This document shows positions 25,229 through 32,780 of a stretch of DNA of 64,000 bases, in pieces. Source of the stretch: JAWSUT01 sp033549345 (GTDB lineage Bacteria; Bacillota; Dethiobacteria; Dethiobacterales; Dethiobacteraceae); NCBI GenBank assembly GCA_033549345.1, contig JAWSUT010000001.1:1-64000 (forward strand). The letters run 5' to 3'. A program made the position numbers and the translations under genes. Every line of letters begins with the position of its first letter. The first letter of the stretch is position 1. A model generated the notes under the pieces. The model searched no databases. It saw nothing but the letters and a program-made list of their open reading frames with translations, and was not told the origin of the DNA.

Positions 25229-26944
25229 CTAGAGTTCCATAACAACCGGCAGAATCATCGGACGGCGATGCATTTTATCCCAGATAAACCGGGAAAGGGA
25301 ATCTTTCACCTGATTTTTGACCGAAGACCAATCGGTTTTCTTTCCGGGCAAAATTGACTTATCCAGTGATTTAATCACATGAATACGTGCCTCGTCCATC
25401 AGAGTTTCGGATTCGCGAACATAGACAAACCCGCGGGAGTATATTTCCGGGCCGGAAACAATTTCATTGCTCGCTTTATCCACAGTCAGGGCGACGATGA
25501 GTATTCCGTCCTGGGAAAGCAATTTTCTGTCACGCAAAACAATACTGCCGACATCACCCACACCAAGTCCGTCAACCAGAACACGCCCGGCGGTCACGGT
25601 ACCGGCTTTGCGGCCCGAATGCTGGGTGAATTCAAGGATATGTCCGTTCTCTGTGACAAAAATGTTGTCTTCGGGGATCCCGACTTTCGCCGCCACTTTG
25701 GCATGGTGAATCAGATGTCTGTATTCCCCATGAACAGGAATCAGATACTTGGGTTTGAGCATGTTCAGCATGAGTTTCAGTTCTTCCTGAGAAGCGTGGC
25801 CCGAAACATGTATCCCGGAAACACGCTCATAAATCACATTGGCCCCCCTTGAAAAGAGATTATCAATTGTACGGGAAACAAGTTTTTCATTACCCGGAAT
25901 GGGCGTAGCTGCGATAATCACAGTATCTCCGGGAACAATTTGAACTTTTCTGTGTTCCGCCAGTGCAATACGTGTCAGGGCCGACATTGGCTCTCCCTGG
26001 CTGCCGGTGGTAATGATCACAGCTTTGTCCGCCGGCACTTTATTTAATTCATCCACTTCCACAAGAGTGCCTTCACAGACATTCAGATAACCGAGTTCCT
26101 GTGCAACCTGGACAACATTGACCATACTCCGTCCCACCACAGCCACTTTACGGTCATAGTGGCAGGCCGCATCAATGACCTGCTGAATACGGTGAATATT
26201 GGAAGCAAAGGTGGCCAATATAATCCGCTGCCTGGCCGTCCTGAATATTTCATTAATGGAAGAACCGACTTCCTTTTCAGACATGGTAAAACCCGGTCTT
26301 TCCGCATTGGTACTGTCGGAGAGCGCCACCAGCACACCCTTTTCGCCGAGCTTTGCCAGCTTGTAATAATCCGTTGGGTTATCGTTGACGGGAGTCTGGT
26401 CGAACTTGAAATCACCTGTGTGCACAACGGTTCCCACCGGGGTTTTTACTGCAATGCCGATGGAATCCGGAATACTGTGATTGGTCCGGAAAAACTCCAG
26501 CTTAAAGCTGCCCAGCTCCAGCTTATCATCAGGTTGAATTGTATGGAGAGTGCAATCGCCGAGAATATGATGTTCCCGCAACTTTCTTTCTACCAGTCCA
26601 AGCGTCAGTTTGGTACCGTAAACCGGGACGTTTAACTGCGGCAGAACATACGGCAGTGCGCCGATATGGTCCTCGTGGCCGTGCGTCAGGACTATGGCCA
26701 GGATCTTGTCCTGATTCTCTACAAGATAAGTTATGTCGGGAATGACCACATCAATCCCGAACATTTCATCTCCGGGAAAGGACAATCCGGAATCAATAAC
26801 GACGATTTCATCCTGATAGCGCAGGACAAACATATTCTTGCCGATTTCCCCGATTCCGCCCAGAGGAATAATCTGCAATTTCTTACCGTTTGAGCCATGT
26901 TTAATTTTACCGCGTCTTCTGTTTGTATGGTTTGCCATTAACAA
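25229..26944 (-). CDS. rnjB: Ribonuclease J
   Basis: 571 residues. The metallo-beta-lactamase motif THGHEDHIGA, further metal ligands in VHTGDFKFD and the beta-CASP part (STNAERPGFTMSE, HVSGHASQEELKLML, PVHGEYRHL) define RNase J, which has 5'-3' exonuclease and endonuclease activity in mRNA decay. The C-terminal domain follows. Position beside dapA, tepA and ylzJ corresponds to Bacillus ymfA (rnjB). A GTG (26950), a TTG (26944) and an ATG (26938) are possible; the AGGAGG overlaps the GTG, so TTG (five bases) or ATG (eleven) is used. Confidence 0.92.
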   Translation of the reverse strand: MLMANHTNRRRGKIKHGSNGKKLQIIPLGGIGEIGKNMFVLRYQDEIVVIDSGLSFPGDEMFGIDVVIPDITYLVENQDKILAIVLTHGHEDHIGALPYVLPQLNVPVYGTKLTLGLVERKLREHHILGDCTLHTIQPDDKLELGSFKLEFFRTNHSIPDSIGIAVKTPVGTVVHTGDFKFDQTPVNDNPTDYYKLAKLGEKGVLVALSDSTNAERPGFTMSEKEVGSSINEIFRTARQRIILATFASNIHRIQQVIDAACHYDRKVAVVGRSMVNVVQVAQELGYLNVCEGTLVEVDELNKVPADKAVIITTGSQGEPMSALTRIALAEHRKVQIVPGDTVIIAATPIPGNEKLVSRTIDNLFSRGANVIYERVSGIHVSGHASQEELKLMLNMLKPKYLIPVHGEYRHLIHHAKVAAKVGIPEDNIFVTENGHILEFTQHSGRKAGTVTAGRVLVDGLGVGDVGSIVLRDRKLLSQDGILIVALTVDKASNEIVSGPEIYSRGFVYVRESETLMDEARIHVIKSLDKSILPGKKTDWSSVKNQVKDSLSRFIWDKMHRRPMILPVVMEL

Positions 26945-26990
26945 GCTCACCTCCTTATTTTGTGTTTACGCCCAAATATCACTAGCTATC

Positions 26991-27019
26991 ATTATACTCA
27001 AACCAGAGCGTAGTTGCAA
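26991..27019 (-). promoter_or_regulatory. rnjB: SigA-type promoter for rnjB-tepA-ylzJ
   Basis: TTGCAA (27014-27019), 17 bases, TATAAT (26991-26996) on the minus strand; start of transcription should be about 40 bases before the coding region. Confidence 0.85.
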
Positions 27020-27045
27020 GTTAGAGCGTGAAAACTCTGTACAAC

Positions 27046-27075
27046 AAAAAATCAACCGTGCGTGTCGCACGGTTG
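27046..27075 (-). terminator. Terminator after dapA
   Basis: Perfect 10-bp stem CAACCGTGCG/CGCACGGTTG with a three-base loop and T run on the minus strand. Confidence 0.9.
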
Positions 27076-27098
27076 GTAATTCTTTTTCCGTTTGAAAT

Positions 27099-27983
27099 TT
27101 AAAGATAGCCAAGTTCACTAAGTACATTTTGAATTTGCTGCTTTTGTGCGTCCGTCAGCTCCACGAGCGGCAGCCGTACAGGACCCAGGTTATGGCCCAG
27201 CATCTTCATGGCACCTTTTAGGGGCGTCGGGCTTGTTGTCAGAAACAGTGCCTTGAAAAGCGGCAGCAGGCGCAGATGAATTGACAGAGCAGTTTTTGTA
27301 TCTCCCGCATGAAAAGCTGAAATCATTTCTTTCAATTCTTTCCCCGCTATGTGCGAAGCGACGGAAACAACGCCTTGGCCGCCTACAGCCAGGACAGGTA
27401 ACGTTACGCTATCGTCACCGCTGTAAACAACGAAATCTTCAGGAGCGCCGGCACGAATACGCGCAATCTGCTCCAAATCACCGCTGGCTTCTTTCACTGC
27501 CACGACGTTGGGGATTTGAGCCAGCCTCAGGGTGGTTTCTGCTGCCATGTTGGCAACTGTGCGCCCGGGAACATTGTATAGCATGACAGGCAAGGATGTT
27601 TGGGCGGCTACAGCAGAAAAATGCTGATAAAGACCTTCCTGTGAAGGCTTGTTATAATAGGGAACGACCAGCATGATTCCGTCAATACCACACTCGCCGG
27701 CAAGTTTAGTCAGCCTGATTGCTGACAGAGTACTGTTGGTCCCGGTACCGGCCAGAACCTTGGCTTTTCCCTTCAGGGCAGCAGAAACAGTGCGAAAAAG
27801 CTCGATTTTTTCCTCCTCAGTCAACGTAGGTGATTCGCCGGTTGTACCGGCAACGATAATGGAATCCGCACCCTGCCCGGCCAGATATAGGGCAAGGTCG
27901 GCCGCCTTGTCGTAGTCAACGTCACCGTTGTCAAAGAAAGGAGTTGCCATTGCAGTAATTAATTCTCCAAAAAGTACGGTCAA
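27099..27983 (-). CDS. dapA: 4-hydroxy-tetrahydrodipicolinate synthase
   Basis: DapA condenses pyruvate with aspartate semialdehyde, the branch point to lysine, diaminopimelate for the wall and dipicolinate for the spore. Seen are AGTTGESPTL, YNVPGRT with the active Tyr, and VAVKEASGD with the Schiff-base Lys. The frame opens at a GTG (27992) inside the GGAGG region; the TTG at 27983, eight bases after it, is the better start and gives 294 residues. It has its own promoter, so it can be made in growth while spoVFAB is used in sporulation. Confidence 0.96.
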   Translation of the reverse strand: MTVLFGELITAMATPFFDNGDVDYDKAADLALYLAGQGADSIIVAGTTGESPTLTEEEKIELFRTVSAALKGKAKVLAGTGTNSTLSAIRLTKLAGECGIDGIMLVVPYYNKPSQEGLYQHFSAVAAQTSLPVMLYNVPGRTVANMAAETTLRLAQIPNVVAVKEASGDLEQIARIRAGAPEDFVVYSGDDSVTLPVLAVGGQGVVSVASHIAGKELKEMISAFHAGDTKTALSIHLRLLPLFKALFLTTSPTPLKGAMKMLGHNLGPVRLPLVELTDAQKQQIQNVLSELGYL

Positions 27984-28020
27984 CTGAGTCACCTCCAGTT
28001 TACCTCATAGACCATAACAC

Positions 28021-28049
28021 ATTATAACAAACCACCCGTTTTTTTTCAA
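28021..28049 (-). promoter_or_regulatory. dapA: SigA-type promoter for dapA
   Basis: TTGAAA (28044-28049), 17 bases, TATAAT (28021-28026) on the minus strand, in the gap between dapG and dapA. Confidence 0.8.
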
Positions 28050-28083
28050 ATACTTAATCACCCAGGTGTGGCTTAGGTGTGTT

Positions 28084-29301
28084 TTACTCACTCAGTCCAA
28101 ATTCATGGTGCAGGGCTTTAACCGCTTCTGCCACATCCTTTTCCGGCACCAGGCAGGAGATGTTGAGGTGGGAATCGGCCGTCTGCAAAATTTGTGTCCC
28201 GGCTCTGTTTAGTGCACTGACGACCCTGGCCATCACACCGGGGATGCCGCGCATACCCGACCCCACCACAGTGACTTTACCATATCCGGGAGTAACTGTG
28301 GCTTGACAGCCAAGTTCTGCCATTACCTTTTCCACCTGTACCGCATCTGCTGACGGGACGGTAAACATCTTCTCCTGCGGTGAGAGATTAATCAAGTCAA
28401 GGCTGACCCCCGCCTTGGAAAGCTCTGACAAAATGTTCTCAAGTTCGTTGCCGCTGGTTTGTGGAGCATGAATCAAAACCTGCGCCAGGCCGGTAACATG
28501 CGTAATACCACTAACTACTTTTAATTTGGGAAGAAAAGATTTTTCCTGGTGTGCTGTTTTGTGAGCCACTAATGTACCGCTTTTGTGGACTCCGGTTTTT
28601 TTCAGGAGCAGTGGAATATTGTACTGGAGTGCAATATCTACCGCACGCGGATGAATGACTTTGGCTCCTTCACGCGCCATCTGTAAAACTTCCTGGTAGC
28701 CGATATCCCGAATGGGCACTGCATCCGGCACAAGTCGCGGATCCGCCGTCATGACAGTGTCTACGTCGGAGTAAATTTCAACCCGTTCCGCTTCCAGAGC
28801 CGCACCGAGAGCCACGGCCGTGGTATCGGAACCGCCTCTTCCCAAGGTATTAATCTCCCCTTCTTCACTGGCTCCCTGGAAGCCGGCCACAATGACCACA
28901 TACCCGTTTTGCATCAGGCGAAGTATTTTTTCTTTCTTAATTCTGATAATTTCTGCATGCCCATATACCCCGTCTGTCGTAATGCCGGCCTGGGCTCCGC
29001 TCAGGGCAACAGCTTTGGCTCCTCTGCTGTAAACCTCTGCTGCCATCACTGCCGCTGCCATGATTTCGCCACAGGAAATAAACAGGTCAACTTCACGTGG
29101 TGAAACTGCTGTTACGGATTCCCGGACAAAGTCCAACAATGTATCGGTTGCATACGGATCCCCTTTCCGCCCCATTGCAGAAACAACGACCACCGTGGCA
29201 AAGCCTTCCTTGTTTGCGGCAAGGATGTGCCCGGCTACTTTTTCCCGCAACTCCGGCGTGGCCAGGGATGAACCTCCGTATTTCTGAATAATCAGACGCA
29301 C
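28084..29301 (-). CDS. dapG: Aspartate kinase (DapG type)
   Basis: 405 residues. The kinase domain starts MRLIIQKYGGSSLA and contains GRGGSDTTAVALGAAL and YSDVDTVMTADPR; two ACT domains follow (about 265-400) with VVGSGMRGIPGVMARV. It phosphorylates aspartate, the first step to lysine and dipicolinate. The GTG at 29301 follows AGAGGTGG; a GTG at 29310 lies within that site. In Bacillus asd sits between spoVFB and dapG; here dapG follows spoVFB directly. Confidence 0.95.
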   Translation of the reverse strand: MRLIIQKYGGSSLATPELREKVAGHILAANKEGFATVVVVSAMGRKGDPYATDTLLDFVRESVTAVSPREVDLFISCGEIMAAAVMAAEVYSRGAKAVALSGAQAGITTDGVYGHAEIIRIKKEKILRLMQNGYVVIVAGFQGASEEGEINTLGRGGSDTTAVALGAALEAERVEIYSDVDTVMTADPRLVPDAVPIRDIGYQEVLQMAREGAKVIHPRAVDIALQYNIPLLLKKTGVHKSGTLVAHKTAHQEKSFLPKLKVVSGITHVTGLAQVLIHAPQTSGNELENILSELSKAGVSLDLINLSPQEKMFTVPSADAVQVEKVMAELGCQATVTPGYGKVTVVGSGMRGIPGVMARVVSALNRAGTQILQTADSHLNISCLVPEKDVAEAVKALHHEFGLSE

Positions 29302-29312
29302 AGTTTCCACCT

Positions 29313-29924
29313 CTAACGTTTAAACTCAAACTCTTCCGGACCAAGATTGATTAGCACCGGCTGCAGCTGACGCCCCTCCAGTGCCGCCAGTACAGTCTGG
29401 ACAAGCACATCCATTTTCGCCACCAGTGAATTGGGTTTGGTGAACGGACTGTCCTGTCCGAACGGTACCATGTAAACATTTTTTGTACTCAGCATCGTCC
29501 CGATGTTTTTCGCGTTAAATCCCAAACCGTCGTTTGTTGAAACAGCAATAATTACCGGCTTTTGGTTACGCAGCTGGGCTTTGGCGCCCATTAAAACAGC
29601 TGTATCAGTGATTCCGTTTGCCAGCTTTGCCAATGTATTTCCGGTGCACGGTGCAATCACGTAGGCATCCAGCATTCCCTTGGGACCCAAAGGTTCTGCA
29701 CCGGTAATACTGTTAATTAGCTTGTGCCCCGTTAGCTTAACAAGGCGGGTTTTCCATTCCGTAGCATCACCGAACCGGGTATCCGTCAGGTCGACTGAAG
29801 GAGAAATGATCGGAAATACGTCTGCCCCTTCTGCTAAAAGCTTTTCTATCTCGGGAAAAGTTTTTTCCAGGGTGCAGTGTGAACCGGTAAACGCAAAACC
29901 AATTTTTTTCCCTTTTAATCTCAA
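29313..29924 (-). CDS. spoVFB: Dipicolinate synthase subunit B
   Basis: 203 residues, flavoprotein-like: KKIGFAFTGSHCTLEKTFPEI at the N-terminus contains the GSHCT motif, and APCTGNTLAKLANGITD and VPFGQDSPFTKPNS are typical. Together with SpoVFA it makes dipicolinic acid in the mother cell. The TTG at 29924 overlaps the spoVFA stop as TTGA and has AAGGAGG nine bases upstream; a GTG at 29930 would be only three bases from it. Confidence 0.95.
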   Translation of the reverse strand: MRLKGKKIGFAFTGSHCTLEKTFPEIEKLLAEGADVFPIISPSVDLTDTRFGDATEWKTRLVKLTGHKLINSITGAEPLGPKGMLDAYVIAPCTGNTLAKLANGITDTAVLMGAKAQLRNQKPVIIAVSTNDGLGFNAKNIGTMLSTKNVYMVPFGQDSPFTKPNSLVAKMDVLVQTVLAALEGRQLQPVLINLGPEEFEFKR

Positions 29925-30811
29925 CCCCACTCTCCTCCTTTCCTGTGCTCATTGATTAGATAGGGATAAACATCTGCCAGTATTTTTCCAGCTGTGACGG
30001 GGGCTACTTTACCCGGCAGCCCCAAAGCGAGAACGCTTTTGATGCCCAACCGTCTGGCTGCATCAAAATCTGTTCCGCCGGGGGCAGATGCTATATCCAC
30101 AATCAGTGCTCCCTTCTTGCAACCGGAGAGGACCGCATCTGTAAGGACAGGTGCCGGAACCGTATTAAACAGAAAGTCAAAATGATGGGCGGCTGGCGGC
30201 AGCTCCGCTACAGATATGGCCTGCAGTCCGAGCGCTACAGCCATGGCCCGTGCTTCACGCCGCCGGGCAGCTACCGTTACACGGGCACCGAGGCCGGCCA
30301 GAGTCAGTGCCAGGGGCTGTGCACAACGGCCGAACCCCGTGACCAGTACATCACTGCCATGGATGGTAATATCACTCTCTCTCATCGCCGTTTCTACGGC
30401 ACCCTCCGCTGTGGGGACAGCGTTATAAATCGCCAGTTCATCCAAATCCGCCGTAAGTATCACGTTTACTCCCTTGTCTTGAAGCTGTTTATGATATGTC
30501 TCCGGCATTCTACCGCAAAGCAGCAGCAGGCCGGGGCGCAGGAGGGATTCCAGATCGTCAAGGTGAACTTTATGGGATGCGTATGATGCATATAGATATC
30601 CTTCAATACCAACTCCGGGAAGAGGAAACACCATTACATCTGCCTCTACCGGAAGCCCCTGCCTGCACGGAGATCCAGGCCCCTGATAACGGGAAAAACC
30701 GTACAGCCAGACTTGGGCACCTTTCTTTTCAAGTTCACCAGCCATGACTACCTCACGTGCATCTCCGCCGGCAATCACTACGCTACAGCCGGCCAGGCTG
30801 ATAGTCTGCAC
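29921..30811 (-). CDS. spoVFA: Dipicolinate synthase subunit A
   Basis: 296 residues. SpoVFA is a Rossmann-type dehydrogenase: the VTGFGRCAQPLALTLAGLGA stretch is the nucleotide-binding fold (GxGxxA-like), and FLFNTVPAPVL, IVDIASAPGGTDF and ALGLPGKVAPVTAG are family landmarks. It oxidises dihydrodipicolinate made by the DapA reaction. GTG start with AAGGAGG seven bases upstream. A SigK-like promoter precedes it. Confidence 0.96.
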   Translation of the reverse strand: MQTISLAGCSVVIAGGDAREVVMAGELEKKGAQVWLYGFSRYQGPGSPCRQGLPVEADVMVFPLPGVGIEGYLYASYASHKVHLDDLESLLRPGLLLLCGRMPETYHKQLQDKGVNVILTADLDELAIYNAVPTAEGAVETAMRESDITIHGSDVLVTGFGRCAQPLALTLAGLGARVTVAARRREARAMAVALGLQAISVAELPPAAHHFDFLFNTVPAPVLTDAVLSGCKKGALIVDIASAPGGTDFDAARRLGIKSVLALGLPGKVAPVTAGKILADVYPYLINEHRKGGEWG

Positions 30812-30840
30812 AACAAAACCTCCTTGTGGCTCTAGTAATT

Positions 30841-30871
30841 TAATATATGACAGATGCCACTGAAAGCGTGA
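30841..30871 (-). promoter_or_regulatory. spoVFA: Possible SigK promoter for spoVFA
   Basis: On the minus strand CATATATTA (30841-30849) fits the mother-cell SigK -10 (CATAnnnTA), with CAC (30868-30870) about 18 bases upstream as the AC-type -35. It is 30 bases from the start codon. Bacillus spoVF is SigK-dependent (known); the match here is by eye. Confidence 0.45.
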
Positions 30872-30910
30872 CAGACTGCGCCGACGAAAAATGATGACCG
30901 GTTAAAAAAC

Positions 30911-30938
30911 CAAAAAAAAAGCCCGGCATTTGCCGGGC
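30911..30938 (-). terminator. Terminator after the glycine-zipper protein
   Basis: GCCCGGCA/TGCCGGGC with a two-base centre and nine T's on the minus strand. Confidence 0.9.
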
Positions 30939-30952
30939 CCGTTCTTTGCTGT

Positions 30953-31432
30953 TTATTCATGTGCTTTTACTTCATAAGCGCCGTTTTCACGGAAAACAGA
31001 TGTCACTTCTTCGCTGAGCTCTTCATCATCTGTTTCTGCAGCAACCAGAATATTACCTCCGTGGACTTCCTGCTCATAGCGTTCCCCTTCTTCTTCGGGA
31101 ATACCATAATCAATCAGGCCGCCTGCAATTCCGCCGGTAACGATGCCGGTTAAGGCACCGGCCAGTGGCCCTGCGGCAATAATCGGGCCAATTCCCGGAA
31201 TCAACAGGGCACCGGCACCGGCCAGCAGGCCGGCAAGCCCGCCGATGGCGCCACCGGTAGCCGTACCGTCTGCCAGATTTTGGTTCTCGAAACTCTCGTT
31301 CCCTTTTTCTTCGCCTTCGCCTTTGGCAACCAAAGATATATCGGCGTCGTCAAAGTCACGTGCTTTCAGTTCACGAATGGCTTCTTCCGCCTGTTCTTTC
31401 GATCGAAACAATCCTATCACAGTTTGTGACAT
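30953..31432 (-). CDS. General-stress-like protein with glycine-rich membrane segment
   Basis: 159 residues. The first ~55 (SQTVIGLFRSKEQAEEAIRELKARDFDDADISLVAKG) resemble the heat-shock/YflT 'general stress protein 17M' domain. The middle (about 75-125) is a Gly/Ala-rich hydrophobic stretch with GGAIGGLAGLLAGAGALLIPGIGP, a glycine-zipper that may insert in the membrane. The end repeats a small alpha/beta fold (NILVAAETDDEELSEEV). The ATG at 31432 follows AAGGAGG with seven bases; the longer frame runs into ylmC. An 8-bp inverted repeat precedes it. Confidence 0.75.
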   Translation of the reverse strand: MSQTVIGLFRSKEQAEEAIRELKARDFDDADISLVAKGEGEEKGNESFENQNLADGTATGGAIGGLAGLLAGAGALLIPGIGPIIAAGPLAGALTGIVTGGIAGGLIDYGIPEEEGERYEQEVHGGNILVAAETDDEELSEEVTSVFRENGAYEVKAHE

Positions 31433-31449
31433 ACAAGCCCTCCTTATTT

Positions 31450-31483
31450 GTCGATACCATAGTTTTTCTTTCTTAGTATCGAC
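31450..31483. promoter_or_regulatory. Inverted repeat before the stress-type gene
   Basis: GTCGATAC (31450-31457) and GTATCGAC (31476-31483) are exact inverted copies with an 18-base A/T-rich centre, 18 bases before the coding start. It could be an operator or a leader hairpin; there is no T run, so it is not a good terminator. Confidence 0.5.
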
Positions 31484-31497
31484 GTGTAAACAGGGCA

Positions 31498-31767
31498 TTA
31501 TTCATGACACGTATATTTACGGCTGGTTCTGTCGGAAGAGATATCAACAATCAATACTTCCTCGCCAATTTTTTTAATGGAACTCCAGGGAATAACCAAC
31601 TCTCTGACTGAGCGCATTTTCATGCCAACGCCTTTTGGCATTATAATGATCGATTCAATATCACCTGTCCTGTCATTGATGACAAGATCCGATTCACCAA
31701 CATAGCCCAGCCGAGAGCCGTCGTGAAGGTTAATGATTTCCTTGCGGGAAAGCCTGGATAACTCCAT
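31498..31767 (-). CDS. ymxH: YlmC/YmxH family PRC-barrel sporulation protein
   Basis: 89 residues forming a PRC barrel: LSRKEIINLHDGSRLGYVGESDLVIN... GDIESIIIMP and LVIPWSSIKKIGEEVLIVDI. Members are small spore-associated proteins of unknown role. In Bacillus ymxH lies right beside spoVFA; here one stress-type gene is between them. GGAG precedes the ATG. Confidence 0.88.
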   Translation of the reverse strand: MELSRLSRKEIINLHDGSRLGYVGESDLVINDRTGDIESIIIMPKGVGMKMRSVRELVIPWSSIKKIGEEVLIVDISSDRTSRKYTCHE

Positions 31768-31768
31768 C

Positions 31769-32092
31769 TTAACGAACTCCTTTAAAATAATTTACAATGC
31801 GTAAAAACATCGGCTGCAGAATGGACAGGATTAGCGCAATAAAAGCGAGTGGGTCCATTTCTACGCTGATAATCAACCAGTGGTCCGCAAGGTCAATTTG
31901 CAGAAATGAAACCAAAAGAACCAAAGAAAGATAGATACCGCCGGCTGTGGCCACAAGTTCCTGCAAAGCTTCTGACAGTGGCGACGGCTTTGTGTGTTCC
32001 GGTACTTCATGGGATTCAAATCTTTTTTTATTATGTATTCGCAACTGCAGGGACGCTACCAGTAAAATTAACAGGATAATCAGCGCCTGCAT
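31769..32092 (-). CDS. Small membrane protein, unknown
   Basis: 107 residues with an N-terminal helix (about 2-18), a basic/Pro loop and two further hydrophobic stretches (about 48-66 and 78-100). No family is recognised. The ATG lies inside the last codons of the Spo0E-like gene and the stop is one base from ymxH, so it is in the middle of a tight cluster and probably co-translated. Confidence 0.65.
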   Translation of the reverse strand: MQALIILLILLVASLQLRIHNKKRFESHEVPEHTKPSPLSEALQELVATAGGIYLSLVLLVSFLQIDLADHWLIISVEMDPLAFIALILSILQPMFLRIVNYFKGVR

Positions 32093-32256
32093 ATATTGTC
32101 ATTCCTTCCCCTTAGCATGAATTTCAGGATCATTTTATCCAGTTCCCGGCTTGCGTGGAGAACCTCCGGTGCATAAAGGACCCCTTTTTGCTGACTGACT
32201 CTTTCCGTCAGCGTTTTCTGCCACAATTCCAATAAGGCCTGATCCCTGATGTCCAT
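32080..32256 (-). CDS. Spo0E-like aspartyl phosphatase, 58 residues
   Basis: Found by direct translation. It begins MDIRDQALLELWQKTL, has a predicted helix-loop-helix layout and carries ASRELDKMILKFM, matching the Spo0E signature S-x-E-L-D-x-(L/M)-I. Spo0E proteins dephosphorylate Spo0A~P and delay sporulation (family knowledge). AGGAGG lies seven to eight bases before the ATG. Its end overlaps the next gene by 13 bases; dut lies 11 bases upstream. The surrounding genes (spoVF, ymxH, PdaB-like) are also sporulation genes. Confidence 0.85.
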   Translation of the reverse strand: MDIRDQALLELWQKTLTERVSQQKGVLYAPEVLHASRELDKMILKFMLRGRNDNICRR

Positions 32257-32267
32257 TTTCAGACCTC

Positions 32268-32717
32268 CTAGATCCCGGTATGCCCGAAGCCCCCTTCTCC
32301 CCTCTCAGAAGATGGTAACCGTTCACATTCCTGCAGCTTGGCTCTCACTACTGCGGCTACAACCATCTGGGCAATCCTACTGCCTCTGGTAATGACAAAA
32401 GGATCACTGCCGAAGTTTGCCAGGATCACCTTAACCTCGCCCCTGTAATCGGCATCCACTGTGCCGGGGCTATTGAGAACACAAATTCCCTGTTTTAAAG
32501 CGAGACCGCTTCTTGACCGAACCTGGGCCTCATAACCGTAAGGGACGGCAATTTGTAATCCTGTGGGAATCAGGGCACGTTTTCCGGGTAGTAAAATAAC
32601 AGGGTTTTCATTTGCCGCCAGTAAATCCATACCGGCGGCGCCGCTTGTCATATATTCAGGCAGCGGCAGGTCCGCGGCGTGGGGAAGCCGGCGGATAAAC
32701 AGGACAGCCGAATTCAT
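32268..32717 (-). CDS. dut: dUTP diphosphatase
   Basis: 149 residues with the trimeric dUTPase motifs in order: TSGAAGMDL, RSRSGLALKQG, NSPGTVDADYRGE, RIAQMV and the C-terminal GEGGFGHTG glycine-rich arm (SSERGEGGFG). It removes dUTP and supplies dUMP. The ATG at 32717 follows AAGGAG with nine bases; a TTG at 32726 sits on that site. In some Bacillota dut is next to ymxH as here. Confidence 0.96.
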   Translation of the reverse strand: MNSAVLFIRRLPHAADLPLPEYMTSGAAGMDLLAANENPVILLPGKRALIPTGLQIAVPYGYEAQVRSRSGLALKQGICVLNSPGTVDADYRGEVKVILANFGSDPFVITRGSRIAQMVVAAVVRAKLQECERLPSSERGEGGFGHTGI

Positions 32718-32750
32718 GCGCAGCAACTCCTTGTATCCGTTTTCTTCCCC

Positions 32751-32779
32751 AGATTACCGCCTTTAACATAAGATGTCAA
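32751..32779 (-). promoter_or_regulatory. dut: Possible promoter for dut
   Basis: A perfect TTGACA (32774-32779) immediately after the VanW stop, 17 bases, and a weaker -10 TAATCT (32751-32756), minus strand. Confidence 0.5.
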
Positions 32780-32780
32780 G

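Noticed and set aside
32135..32326. A 63-codon minus-strand frame between dut and the membrane-protein gene
   Set aside because: It overlaps the Spo0E-like gene in another frame and lacks any recognisable features; the Spo0E frame has the ribosome-binding site.
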